In this document: positions 9,354 through 15,958 of the stretch, piece by piece
Layout: every line of letters begins with the position of its first letter
Position numbering within the stretch: the first letter of the stretch is position 1
Source of the DNA: Candidatus Gerdarchaeota archaeon
GTDB taxonomy: Archaea > Asgardarchaeota > Heimdallarchaeia > JABLTI01
DNA length: 20,175 nucleotides
NCBI GenBank assembly: GCA_016839405.1
Contig: JAEOUJ010000197.1
Location: 1-20,175, forward strand
Direction of reading: 5' to 3'
Notes under the pieces: generated by a model
Seen by the model: only the letters and a program-made list of their open reading frames with translations
What the model was told of the DNA's origin: nothing
Databases searched by the model: none
Program-made: the position numbers and the translations under genes

Positions 9354-9575
9354 TTATAATTCTCCCTCTACTTTATAACCCAAATTCTCAATTGTCTCAA
9401 TTATTTTTTCTTTAGAAATTGCTTTTTCATTGTAAGTAACATCAGCTGTACCTTTAGGGAAATCCGCTTCAGCTTTTTCAACACCATCTAAACGACTCAA
9501 AGCTCTTCCAATTGAAGCTGAGCAACCATTACAGCTCATTCCACTAACTTTTAATTTCATTTTTTTTGCTTTCAA
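9354..9575 (-). CDS. Small HMA-domain copper metallochaperone
   Basis: This single HMA domain of about 70 residues has the metal-binding loop GMSCNGC. It is typical of CopZ/Atx1-like chaperones that carry Cu(I) to the HMA domains of the neighbouring ATPase. The fold pattern (beta-strand, CxxC helix, [36 protein letters not shown]) is complete. Two starts compete. A TTG at 9575 has GGTGAT six bases upstream, a pattern also seen at another TTG start in this window. An ATG at 9560 would shorten the product to 68 residues but lies too far from that site. I prefer the TTG. It is the first gene of a two-gene unit with copA, 26 bp apart. Confidence 0.88.
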   Translation of the reverse strand: MKAKKMKLKVSGMSCNGCSASIGRALSRLDGVEKAEADFPKGTADVTYNEKAISKEKIIETIENLGYKVEGEL

Positions 9576-9668
9576 TTATTTATCACCAAAAGATTTCTTC
9601 ATTTTACTAATTTAATCTATATTCCTTAGTAGATAATAATACGATTCTTTAGTTATTAATAATAATTC

Positions 9669-9696
9669 AAAAAAAAGCGTTAAAAACAAAGTTTTT
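9669..9696 (-). terminator. Possible T-tract terminator after the DCD/ACCD-like pair
   Basis: On the minus strand a small AT hairpin (AAAAAC, loop TTT, GTTTTT; 9696-9682) is followed by TAACGC and then a run of eight T (9676-9669). It sits about 115 bases after the stop of the downstream DCD/ACCD-like gene. The T8 run alone would fit archaeal termination. The surrounding 235 bp (9576-9810) is very AT-rich and holds no other feature I can see, so this could be chance. Confidence 0.3.
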
Positions 9697-9810
9697 TGAG
9701 CATAAAAACGAAAATTTCTAAAATTATATTCAAATTAAAATAATTTATTAAATTTTCAATAGATAAATTACTTGAATAAATTATTCTTTTATGAAATATT
9801 TGCTGCTAAA

Positions 9811-10812
9811 TTACAATTTCTCTAATAAATTATCAATAAAATGATAAAATGCTTGATTCCCTCCTGAATGAAGGAATAAAATGTTAGAATTTTTTGGAAT
9901 ATATTTCCTCTGTGCTAGTCCTAAAAGACCAATCATAGCTTTACTATTATATACTGGATCAAGGAATATACCTTCAAATTTAGCAATTAATTTCACAGTA
10001 TCAATTATTTTATTTGAAAGAATTTCATAACCTTCGCCAATAAAATCATCTAAAACTATAATATCTGAATCATTTATTGATAAGGTAATATCATTATCAG
10101 ATTCGAATTCACTAATTATCCTTTTAATGTTAGAAATTATTTTTTCTCTTACATAACCTGCATTAATACCAATTACTTCTATTGATGGATAAAACATTTT
10201 TTTACCAACAATAGATCCTGCTTGAGTACCAGCACTACCTGTACCATGTATAAAGTAATCAAATGTGATTCCTAAATCATTTGATTGTTGTGCGATTTCC
10301 TTAAAGAAATTAACATATCCAAAAATACCAATCCTATCTGATCCACCAGAAGGTATTATATAGGGATTTTTCCCTTCCTCTCTTAGCTTTGCAGAAATTT
10401 GATTCATCATTGGTTTTCTTTCTGAATTATTTTTTACTCGATATATTTTTACATCAAGTAGCATTTTAAATAATAAATTCATAGGTATTTTTTCACCTAT
10501 TGATGCATCTGAGAGAACCACATGGCAATCCAATCCTAATTTGGAAGCACCAGCTGCTGCTTGCAGACAATGATTTGAAGTAATAGTTCCTTCTGTTATT
10601 ATTGCATCACAATTTTTACTTAAAGCATCTCCAAGTAAATACTCCACTTTTCGATTTTTATTACCACCAAGAGCAATTCCTGTTAGATCATCTCTTTTTA
10701 CATAAACATTAATTCCTTTCAAATGTTCAGATAAACGAGACATATATTGTATAGGTGTTGGTAGAGTACAGATTTTTTCTCGAGGGATTTTTTCTAAGTT
10801 AAAATCAATCAT
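9811..10812 (-). CDS. PLP-dependent D-cysteine desulfhydrase/ACC deaminase family enzyme, paralogue A
   Basis: This is a fold-type II PLP enzyme of 333 residues. The PLP lysine is Lys52 in ALGGNKNRKVEYLL, preceded by the family's VKRDDLTGIA. The phosphate-binding segment SNHCLQAAAG and HGTGSAGTQAG are also present. In true ACC deaminases a Glu follows VY and a Leu sits in HLGG. Here they are Asn289 (DPVYNSK) and Ser316 (FLHSGG), 27 residues apart as in the deaminase. The Ser resembles the Ser/Thr of D-cysteine desulfhydrases, so a lyase on D-cysteine or a related D-amino or sulfonated acid is likelier than ACC deamination. Roughly 55% of positions match the adjacent paralogue. No Shine-Dalgarno is seen, and a TATA-like box lies 35 nt upstream of the ATG. 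Confidence 0.87.
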   Translation of the reverse strand: MIDFNLEKIPREKICTLPTPIQYMSRLSEHLKGINVYVKRDDLTGIALGGNKNRKVEYLLGDALSKNCDAIITEGTITSNHCLQAAAGASKLGLDCHVVLSDASIGEKIPMNLLFKMLLDVKIYRVKNNSERKPMMNQISAKLREEGKNPYIIPSGGSDRIGIFGYVNFFKEIAQQSNDLGITFDYFIHGTGSAGTQAGSIVGKKMFYPSIEVIGINAGYVREKIISNIKRIISEFESDNDITLSINDSDIIVLDDFIGEGYEILSNKIIDTVKLIAKFEGIFLDPVYNSKAMIGLLGLAQRKYIPKNSNILFLHSGGNQAFYHFIDNLLEKL

Positions 10813-10846
10813 AAAATAAAATAAAAAAAATAATTCTTATTTTTAT

Positions 10847-10854
10847 CTATAAAA
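10847..10854 (-). promoter_or_regulatory. TATA-like box of paralogue A
   Basis: TTTTATAG on the minus strand begins 42 nt and ends 35 nt upstream of the ATG. It is followed by an AATAAGAATT stretch. The same box and following stretch occur at nearly the same distance before paralogue B. Shared position in two duplicated genes supports a real promoter element, with transcription starting perhaps 10-15 nt before each ATG. Confidence 0.5.
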
Positions 10855-10865
10855 TGAAATTAATG

Positions 10866-11861
10866 TTATTTAATGAAAAATTTATTATAAGAGAAAATTG
10901 CTGGTCCTCCTCCAGAATGTAAAAATATGATATTAGAATTTTCTTTAAAGTAATTCTTTTTCATTAAATCTATTAAACCTATCATAGCTTTTCCATTATA
11001 AACGGGATCTAAAAAAATGCCTTCCAATTTTGCAATTAGCTTTATTGTTTCAATCAATTCATCAGAGGGAATACCATAACCTTCACCAAAATAATCATCT
11101 AATACAATAACTTCTGATAAATTAAAATCTAATTTAATAGAATTTTTATTTTCAAATCCATGAATTATTTGTTGAGTTGCTTCAATAATTTCTTGTTTAC
11201 TATCACCAACATTAATGCCAATTATTTCGATTTCAGGATAATATAATTTCTTCCCAACAATACAACCTGCTTGGGTACCAGCACTGCCTGATGCGTGTAT
11301 TAAATAATCAAATCCTATTTTCATTTGCTCAGATTGTTTAGCTATTTCTTTTATAAAATTAATATAACCAAGAATACCTATCTCATTAGATCCACCTGTA
11401 GGTATTATATAAGGAATTTTTCCTTGTTTTTTATATTCATCAGCTACTTGATTCATCATAGATTTTCTATCTTCGGATGATTTAACCCTTCGAATATCAA
11501 TATCTAGTATGTGATCTAAAAGAAAATTGCCAGTTAATTCCTCTCCAATAAACGAGTCTGATAGTATTAGAACACATTCCAAACCCAAATGATTTGAACA
11601 CGCAGCAGTTTGCAAGCAATGATTAGATGTAACTGCACCCTCAGTTATAATTACATTTGCTTTTTTGTGTATTGCGTCCGCTAGTAAATACTCTAATTTC
11701 CGATTTTTATTCCCGCCAAATGCAATCCCCGTTAAATCATCTCTTTTGATGAATATTTGATTTTTGCCAAGATGTTTTGTTAATCGTTTCATTGGGATTA
11801 ATGGAGTTGGTAATGAACAAAAATCGAGCTTTTTTATTGAATTTAATTTAAAATTTCTCAT
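10866..11861 (-). CDS. PLP-dependent D-cysteine desulfhydrase/ACC deaminase family enzyme, paralogue B
   Basis: This is the second copy of the fold-type II PLP enzyme, 331 residues, lying upstream of paralogue A on the same strand with 53 bp between them. Lys52 in AFGGNKNRKLEYLL is the cofactor lysine. IKRDDLTG, SNHCLQTAAC and HASGSAGTQAG match the family. The specificity positions are Asn289 (DPVYNGK) and Ser316 (FLHSGGGPAIF). The HSGGGPAIF end is closer to classical D-cysteine desulfhydrases (HTGGxPALF) than the HSGGNQAFY of paralogue A, so B is the better candidate for the ancestral activity and A the more diverged copy. A TATA-like box lies 36 nt upstream of the ATG. No clear ribosome binding site is present, in keeping with a short-leader transcript. 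The gene is divergent from the NIPA-like transporter. Confidence 0.87.
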   Translation of the reverse strand: MRNFKLNSIKKLDFCSLPTPLIPMKRLTKHLGKNQIFIKRDDLTGIAFGGNKNRKLEYLLADAIHKKANVIITEGAVTSNHCLQTAACSNHLGLECVLILSDSFIGEELTGNFLLDHILDIDIRRVKSSEDRKSMMNQVADEYKKQGKIPYIIPTGGSNEIGILGYINFIKEIAKQSEQMKIGFDYLIHASGSAGTQAGCIVGKKLYYPEIEIIGINVGDSKQEIIEATQQIIHGFENKNSIKLDFNLSEVIVLDDYFGEGYGIPSDELIETIKLIAKLEGIFLDPVYNGKAMIGLIDLMKKNYFKENSNIIFLHSGGGPAIFSYNKFFIK

Positions 11862-11883
11862 AATTATTTTTCTTTATTGAATT

Positions 11884-11949
11884 CTTATTATTATTTCTAT
11901 AAAAAACTCATAAATTAGATATTAATTTGTTAAAATAGATAATAATAAG
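11884..11949. repeat. 11-bp AT-only-cored inverted repeat between divergent genes
   Basis: CTTATTATTAT at 11884-11894 is the exact reverse complement of ATAATAATAAG at 11939-11949, 44 bases apart. The pair lies in the 168-bp space between paralogue B (-) and the NIPA-like transporter (+) and encloses the TATA-like box of paralogue B. It could be an operator or cruciform. The composition is so AT-rich that chance is a serious alternative. Confidence 0.3.
11897..11904 (-). promoter_or_regulatory. TATA-like box of paralogue B
   Basis: TTTTATAG on the minus strand begins 43 nt and ends 36 nt upstream of the ATG of paralogue B. It is followed by AAATAATAATAAGAATT, a near copy of the sequence after the box of paralogue A. 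The conserved placement suggests the promoter was duplicated together with the gene. Confidence 0.5.
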
Positions 11950-12017
11950 CTCTTTGAGTAAACTTTATTATTGTCATAACTTATCTTTTTACTACTCTAT
12001 TTGAATTAATAACATTC

Positions 12018-12032
12018 AGGAGAACCAATTTG
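12018..12032 (+). promoter_or_regulatory. Ribosome binding site fixing a TTG start
   Basis: AGGAG at 12018-12022 lies seven bases before TTG at 12030. No ATG is available nearby in frame, and the first membrane helix begins within a few residues of this TTG. The site therefore settles the start of the NIPA-like transporter. Confidence 0.75.
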
Positions 12033-13154
12033 GTTTCAGATAATGTAGTAGCTCTCTTATTAGGAATATTAGCTAATTCAATCTATAATATTGGATTAAC
12101 TATTAAAAAAAAGGGAGTTTGTTCATTACCTGAGATTGAAAACCAAACTCTTTTACAAAACATTAAAAATTTTGCAAAATGCAAAACCTGGCTTTTTGGT
12201 GTGTTTTTAACTATATTGCAATGGTTTCCTTTAATGTATGCGATAAAAATTGGATCTCTTTCTGTTGTCGCACCAACTATGGCTGTAGGATTTGTTGTTT
12301 TAATTCTCTTTTCTTGGTTATATTTAAAAGAACCAATAAATTTTGTTGAAATCATAGGGATAATTATAATTATGGGGGCAATTATTGCTCTTTATGTTGT
12401 AAAGCCAATAGAATCAGGACATTTAACATTGCAAGAAATGAGCATTAAATTTAGGGAAATAAATGCAATAGGATTTTTGTGTTTTTTTACTATAATAATT
12501 GCTCTATTATACAGTTTAAATTTTGGTAGGAGAGGTAAATATACTGGTCCTTTACTTGCAATTGGTTCGGGTTCTGCTTATGCAATAGCAACAATTTTTG
12601 CCAAAGGTGCAATAGGAAGTTTAGAATTTGGCGAACCAACATTTATTCAAAATTCATTAGCTTCATGGCAATGGTGGATTTATCTTATTCTAATGTGTTT
12701 TGGATATCTTACAGCTTTTACATCGCAACAAATGGCTCTTCAAAAAGGAAAAGCAATAGTTGTGTCTCCAACACTTGATATAATGAATTTATTTACACAA
12801 GTAACAGCAGGCATAATAATTTTTAATGAATGGGTTGAAATTTGGGGTGAATTATTAATTTGGCAAAAAATCATTAAAATTGGTTCAATAATTTTAATTT
12901 TTCTTGGAGTAGCTATATTATCTTTTGCAAAAGCAGAACAAGAAGTACCTCTTGATATGTCCGGAAAAGAAGAAGAAGAAGGAGAAAAGGTAGTTGAAAA
13001 GGAAAAAATACAAATTGAGGTTACTTTGGAAGAAATAAAACCTGATATTGATGAGCATTATACAGAAGAAAAGCCTTTATCTCAGATTAAAGACAAAATT
13101 TCTAAAACAAAAATTGATGATACTCGTAAAATAACTCCTGGAACACATAAATAA
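12030..13154 (+). CDS. NIPA-like magnesium transporter family membrane protein (DMT superfamily)
   Basis: The 374-residue product has about nine membrane helices (near residues 5-24, 53-73, 76-98, 105-124, 146-164, 171-190, 213-231, 243-266 and 279-300). It shows the duplicated drug/metabolite-transporter pattern and features of the NIPA branch: ANSIYNIGLTIKKKG at the start, PLMYAIKIGSLSVVAPTMAVG, the WLYLKEP repeat end, and QQMALQKGKAIVVSPT in the second half. NIPA proteins are linked to Mg2+ transport, but archaeal members are untested and an EamA-like metabolite carrier remains possible. An unusual tail of about 75 residues (300-374), rich in Glu and Lys and with no membrane helix, should hang in the cytoplasm. 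The start is a TTG supported by AGGAG. The gene is divergent from the DCD/ACCD-like pair. Confidence 0.83.
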   Translation: MVSDNVVALLLGILANSIYNIGLTIKKKGVCSLPEIENQTLLQNIKNFAKCKTWLFGVFLTILQWFPLMYAIKIGSLSVVAPTMAVGFVVLILFSWLYLKEPINFVEIIGIIIIMGAIIALYVVKPIESGHLTLQEMSIKFREINAIGFLCFFTIIIALLYSLNFGRRGKYTGPLLAIGSGSAYAIATIFAKGAIGSLEFGEPTFIQNSLASWQWWIYLILMCFGYLTAFTSQQMALQKGKAIVVSPTLDIMNLFTQVTAGIIIFNEWVEIWGELLIWQKIIKIGSIILIFLGVAILSFAKAEQEVPLDMSGKEEEEGEKVVEKEKIQIEVTLEEIKPDIDEHYTEEKPLSQIKDKISKTKIDDTRKITPGTHK

Positions 13155-13177
13155 ATGTGGTAATTTTTACTGTTTTA

Positions 13178-13185
13178 TTTATATA
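13178..13185 (+). promoter_or_regulatory. TATA-like box of the GNAT gene
   Basis: TTTATATA lies 37-45 nt before the ATG of the acetyltransferase, the same distance seen for the boxes of the two PLP-enzyme genes. It suggests separate transcription from the upstream transporter gene and a leader of about 10-15 nt. The region is AT-rich, so the call is tentative. Confidence 0.4.
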
Positions 13186-13222
13186 AAGATAGAATTATTA
13201 CAAAAAATGAGATTTGATTTAA

Positions 13223-13771
13223 ATGTTTGAAGGCGAAAAAGTCCGTTTACGTTCATTAGAATTATCTGATTTAGACGAAATAATGAAAGTTTGGAATAAT
13301 TTAAAATTAAGAAAATACCTTTCTACACCATTACCATTTTCGAGAAATGAAGAAGAACAATGGATAAGAAGTACTTGGGAAGAAAGAAATAGAGGAAATG
13401 GATATCATTTTGCAGTTGAAAATAAAGAAACAAAAGAATTTATCGGTGGAGGAGGATTATTGGGTATTAATAATATTATTAGATCAGCAGAACTTGGTAT
13501 AGCAATTTATGCTGAAAAGAATTGGGGAAAAGGTTATGGAACTGATACTATGAAAGTACTATTAAAATTTGGATTTGATTATTTAAATTTAAATAGAATC
13601 CAATTGAGAGTTGTAGAATTTAATACTAGAGGAATTAAAACATATAAAAAAGTTGGATTTAAAGAAGTTGGACGATTTAGGGCATCTCATTTTTGGGAAG
13701 GTAAATATAGTGATCAAATTTTAATGGATATTCTCAGAGATGAATGGTTAGAATTTAATGAAAATAAATGA
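13223..13771 (+). CDS. GNAT-family N-acetyltransferase, RimJ/RimL type
   Basis: This 182-residue protein transfers an acetyl group from acetyl-CoA to an amine: a protein N-terminus, a lysine or a small molecule. It opens like RimJ/RimL (GEKVRLRSLELSDLDEIMKVW). The acetyl-CoA pyrophosphate loop KNWGKGYGTDTM is at 99-110, and the signature NTRGIKTYKKVGFKEVG of motif B is at 134-150. The length is normal. RimJ/L-like proteins include ribosomal-protein acetyltransferases, polyamine acetyltransferases and antibiotic-modifying enzymes, and the sequence does not tell which. Its stop lies two bases from the stop of the convergent sirtuin gene, the deacylase type that reverses lysine acylation. A functional link is possible but rests on position alone. 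Confidence 0.88.
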   Translation: MFEGEKVRLRSLELSDLDEIMKVWNNLKLRKYLSTPLPFSRNEEEQWIRSTWEERNRGNGYHFAVENKETKEFIGGGGLLGINNIIRSAELGIAIYAEKNWGKGYGTDTMKVLLKFGFDYLNLNRIQLRVVEFNTRGIKTYKKVGFKEVGRFRASHFWEGKYSDQILMDILRDEWLEFNENK

Positions 13772-13773
13772 AC

Positions 13774-14562
13774 TTAATCCGCAAGTAATAAATCAACGAA
13801 TTTTGGCAATAATTCTTCTGATTTGCCTAAAAGTGTAAAATCAGCTATTTCTGAAATTGGTGTATAATCAACATTAAATTCAATTACTAGTGAACCATTA
13901 CTTTTTGCTAAATGAGGAAAAGCAGCTATTGGGTAAACAATACCACTTGTTCCAATAACAAGTAGCACATCACATTTGTTAGTTAAAATTTCAGATGATT
14001 TATTCAAAATTCTTCTATCCAAACTTTCACCAAACCATATAACACTTGGTCGAAGTAAATTTCCACATTCACATTTAGGAGGTTCCTTTGGAGGATCTTT
14101 TAGTTGCTTTTCAGAAAAACAATTTTGACACCATGCTCTAAAAATATCACCATGTACCTGAAGGATGTTTTTAGAACCAGCACGATGATGTAAATTATCA
14201 ACATTTTGAGTTATAATCCAATTTAACAAACCACTATTTTGTAAAGTCACCAAAGCTTTGTGAGCAGAATTTGGGTTTTTTTCTAGTATTATTCCAATTC
14301 GCCATGAATACCACTCCCAAACCAAATTGGGATCTCTAGCAAATGCCTCTGGAGTAGCTAAATCCATGGCATTATAATTCTTCCAAAGACCATCTTTACC
14401 TCTGAAAGTAGGAATACCAGATGCTTTAGAAATTCCAGCTCCTGTTAAAGCAACAATTTGTAAAGGATCATTTTTTTCTTTCATTAGCTCTTTTATTCGC
14501 TTGATTGAATAAATCATCATGCTTTTAGTTTTAATATCTTTAATTTTCGTTGAAGGTTCCAT
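13774..14562 (-). CDS. Sirtuin NAD-dependent protein deacylase (CobB/SIRT5-like)
   Basis: Sir2 enzymes remove acyl groups from lysine and consume NAD+. Numbered from the ATG at 14562, the protein shows TGAGISKASGIPTFRGKDGLW from residue 40, TQNVDNLHHRAG at about 118-129, the catalytic His137 (QVHGD), a zinc site with C145xxC148 and C164xC166, and RPSVIWFGE and GTS for NAD binding. WEWYSWR carries Tyr85 and Arg88, the YxxR pair that in CobB and SIRT5 (class III) binds succinyl, malonyl or glutaryl groups. Desuccinylase-type activity is therefore predicted. The frame extends upstream to a TTG at 14580, and homologues suggest that Met codons near 14520 are also possible starts. None has a visible ribosome binding site. 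The gene is convergent with the GNAT gene. Confidence 0.92.
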   Translation of the reverse strand: MEPSTKIKDIKTKSMMIYSIKRIKELMKEKNDPLQIVALTGAGISKASGIPTFRGKDGLWKNYNAMDLATPEAFARDPNLVWEWYSWRIGIILEKNPNSAHKALVTLQNSGLLNWIITQNVDNLHHRAGSKNILQVHGDIFRAWCQNCFSEKQLKDPPKEPPKCECGNLLRPSVIWFGESLDRRILNKSSEILTNKCDVLLVIGTSGIVYPIAAFPHLAKSNGSLVIEFNVDYTPISEIADFTLLGKSEELLPKFVDLLLAD

Positions 14563-14626
14563 AATAGAAGCAAGTTTCAATAAAACTATGAACTAATTAA
14601 AATCTTGTGCTTTTGAAGGAGGGTTT

Positions 14627-14740
14627 TTGGAAGAGTGAAGAAAAAAAGAGTTTTAGCAAATAATAGGTTTCCCCAATTCTATTCAAAACTTTCCCATATT
14701 TGCGACGGCCATTCCATCATTAAAGCCTTCACTCTTCCAA
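14627..14740. repeat. 114-nt nested inverted-repeat element (possible structured RNA or MITE-like element)
   Basis: TTGGAAGAGTGAAG at 14627-14640 is the exact reverse complement of CTTCACTCTTCCAA at 14727-14740. Inside the 86-nt loop, GCAAATA (14656-14662) pairs with TATTTGC (14697-14703), and within that AGGTTT (14665-14670) pairs with AAACTT (14686-14691) with one G-T pair, read on the plus strand. The three helices are coaxially nested with internal loops of about 15 and 23 nt. The element occupies the 250-bp space between the sirtuin start and the next minus-strand gene. It contains a GC-richer patch (TGCGACGGCC) unlike the surrounding AT-rich DNA. I see no second copy in the window and no clear target-site duplication. 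It could be a non-coding RNA on either strand, a leader element of the sirtuin mRNA, or a miniature transposon remnant. Confidence 0.55.
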
Positions 14741-14833
14741 TGATTTAAAGTCTGCCCGAATTAATTTTAATAGTTAATAATATAAATATTTTTGGTTTAT
14801 ATTGTTTATATTCGACAAAAAATAAAATACAAT

Positions 14834-15790
14834 TTATTCCGTAATATTTTTACGAATTGTATTAAAGAAATTTGTTAGATCAATATTCCCACCAGAAAGA
14901 ATTATACCAATTTTCTTTTCATCAAGAGAAATTTGTTTAGAAAGAACACCAGCTAATGGCACAGCACCAGAAGGTTCAATTACAAGCTTCATTCGTTCCC
15001 AAATAAATTGCATGGCATCCACTATTTCATTTTCTGAAACAGTAATTATGTCATCAACTAAATCCATAACAACTTTGAATGTATTAGTTCCAAGCTGTGT
15101 ACGAAGACCATCTGCGATAGTATTTGGATTAACAGATGGAAAGATCCTTCCCTCTCTAAATGATCTATAAGCATCATCAGCGTTTTTTGGTTCAACAGCA
15201 ATAACTTTAGCATTAGGAATAAGCCCTTTTGTGGCAATTGCTGTACCACTTAATAGACCTCCACCACCAACTGGTACAAAGATAAAATCTAATTCGCCAA
15301 CATCCTTAATTAATTCATAAGCAGCTGTACCTGCTCCTTGAAAAATACGAGGATCATCAGATGGATGTATTAACGTATATCCATATTTTTTAATTAAAGG
15401 TTTAACTGCTTCTTCACGATCACCGGGTTTAGAACCACATACAACTATTTCAGCACCATAACCTTGTGTTGCTTCTACCTTAACTTTAGGAGCATTTTCT
15501 GGCATAACAATAACAGCTTTAATGCCAACAATTTTAGCAGCTAGAGATAATGCTTGTGCATGATTTCCTGATGAATGAGTAATAACACCCCTCCTTTTTT
15601 CTTCATCGGTTAATTGCAAGAGAGTATTAACAGCACCTCTAAATTTGAAGGCACCTATTTTTTGAAAATTTTCACACTTAAAATAACAACTTGCACTTAC
15701 TATCTCATTCAATGTAGATGAGGTCATAATAGGAGTGTGATTAACATGATTTTTGATTCTCTTGTAAGCAGCTTCAACTTCATTAAACAT
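14834..15790 (-). CDS. Serine racemase / threonine-serine dehydratase-like PLP enzyme
   Basis: This fold-type II PLP enzyme deaminates threonine or serine, or racemises serine. In 318 residues it shows FQKIGAFKFRGA with the PLP lysine Lys49, THSSGNHAQAL at 71-81, the phosphate-binding GGGGLLSG at 175-182 and the closing SGGN at 299-302. VEPKNADDAYRSF carries Glu200, Ala204 and Asp206, the divalent-metal site pattern of eukaryotic-type serine racemases. The HSSGNH context also fits that branch. There is no C-terminal ACT domain, so it is not the isoleucine-regulated biosynthetic IlvA. Serine racemases usually also dehydrate serine, so either activity may dominate in vivo. The ATG at 15790 fits homologues, and a TTG at 15799 would add three residues. 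It stands alone, with about 250 bp to the sirtuin gene. Confidence 0.87.
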   Translation of the reverse strand: MFNEVEAAYKRIKNHVNHTPIMTSSTLNEIVSASCYFKCENFQKIGAFKFRGAVNTLLQLTDEEKRRGVITHSSGNHAQALSLAAKIVGIKAVIVMPENAPKVKVEATQGYGAEIVVCGSKPGDREEAVKPLIKKYGYTLIHPSDDPRIFQGAGTAAYELIKDVGELDFIFVPVGGGGLLSGTAIATKGLIPNAKVIAVEPKNADDAYRSFREGRIFPSVNPNTIADGLRTQLGTNTFKVVMDLVDDIITVSENEIVDAMQFIWERMKLVIEPSGAVPLAGVLSKQISLDEKKIGIILSGGNIDLTNFFNTIRKNITE

Positions 15791-15943
15791 GGAAATCAAC
15801 TTATATTTTAACTATTAGCTCAAAAAATTTCTTATAAATTATTAATTATTTTAAGCACATTAATTTTTTATAAAGAATTGATATTATTATCTTTATTTAA
15901 TAAGTGATAGGCTTTTTACTAATAAAAATAAATATATGAAATT

Positions 15944-15958
15944 AGGGTGATTAATTTG
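15944..15958 (+). promoter_or_regulatory. Ribosome binding site deciding a TTG over a GTG start
   Basis: AGGGTGATT at 15944-15952 contains GGTGAT, complementary to the usual 16S rRNA tail, and lies just before TTG at 15956. A GTG at 15947 would also open the frame but falls inside this site and has no site of its own. The same GGTGAT-to-TTG arrangement precedes the HMA metallochaperone gene. Confidence 0.6.

Noticed and set aside
14615..14750. A complete miniature transposon with target-site duplication.
   Set aside because: The bases flanking the 14-bp repeats do not form a clear direct duplication, so only the inverted repeat itself is reported.
14698..14762. GCGACGGCCAT followed by CCATCATT looked like the beginning of a 5S rRNA.
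   Set aside because: The conserved CGAACC and GTTAAG loop does not follow, and the spacing between the would-be helix strands is far too short.
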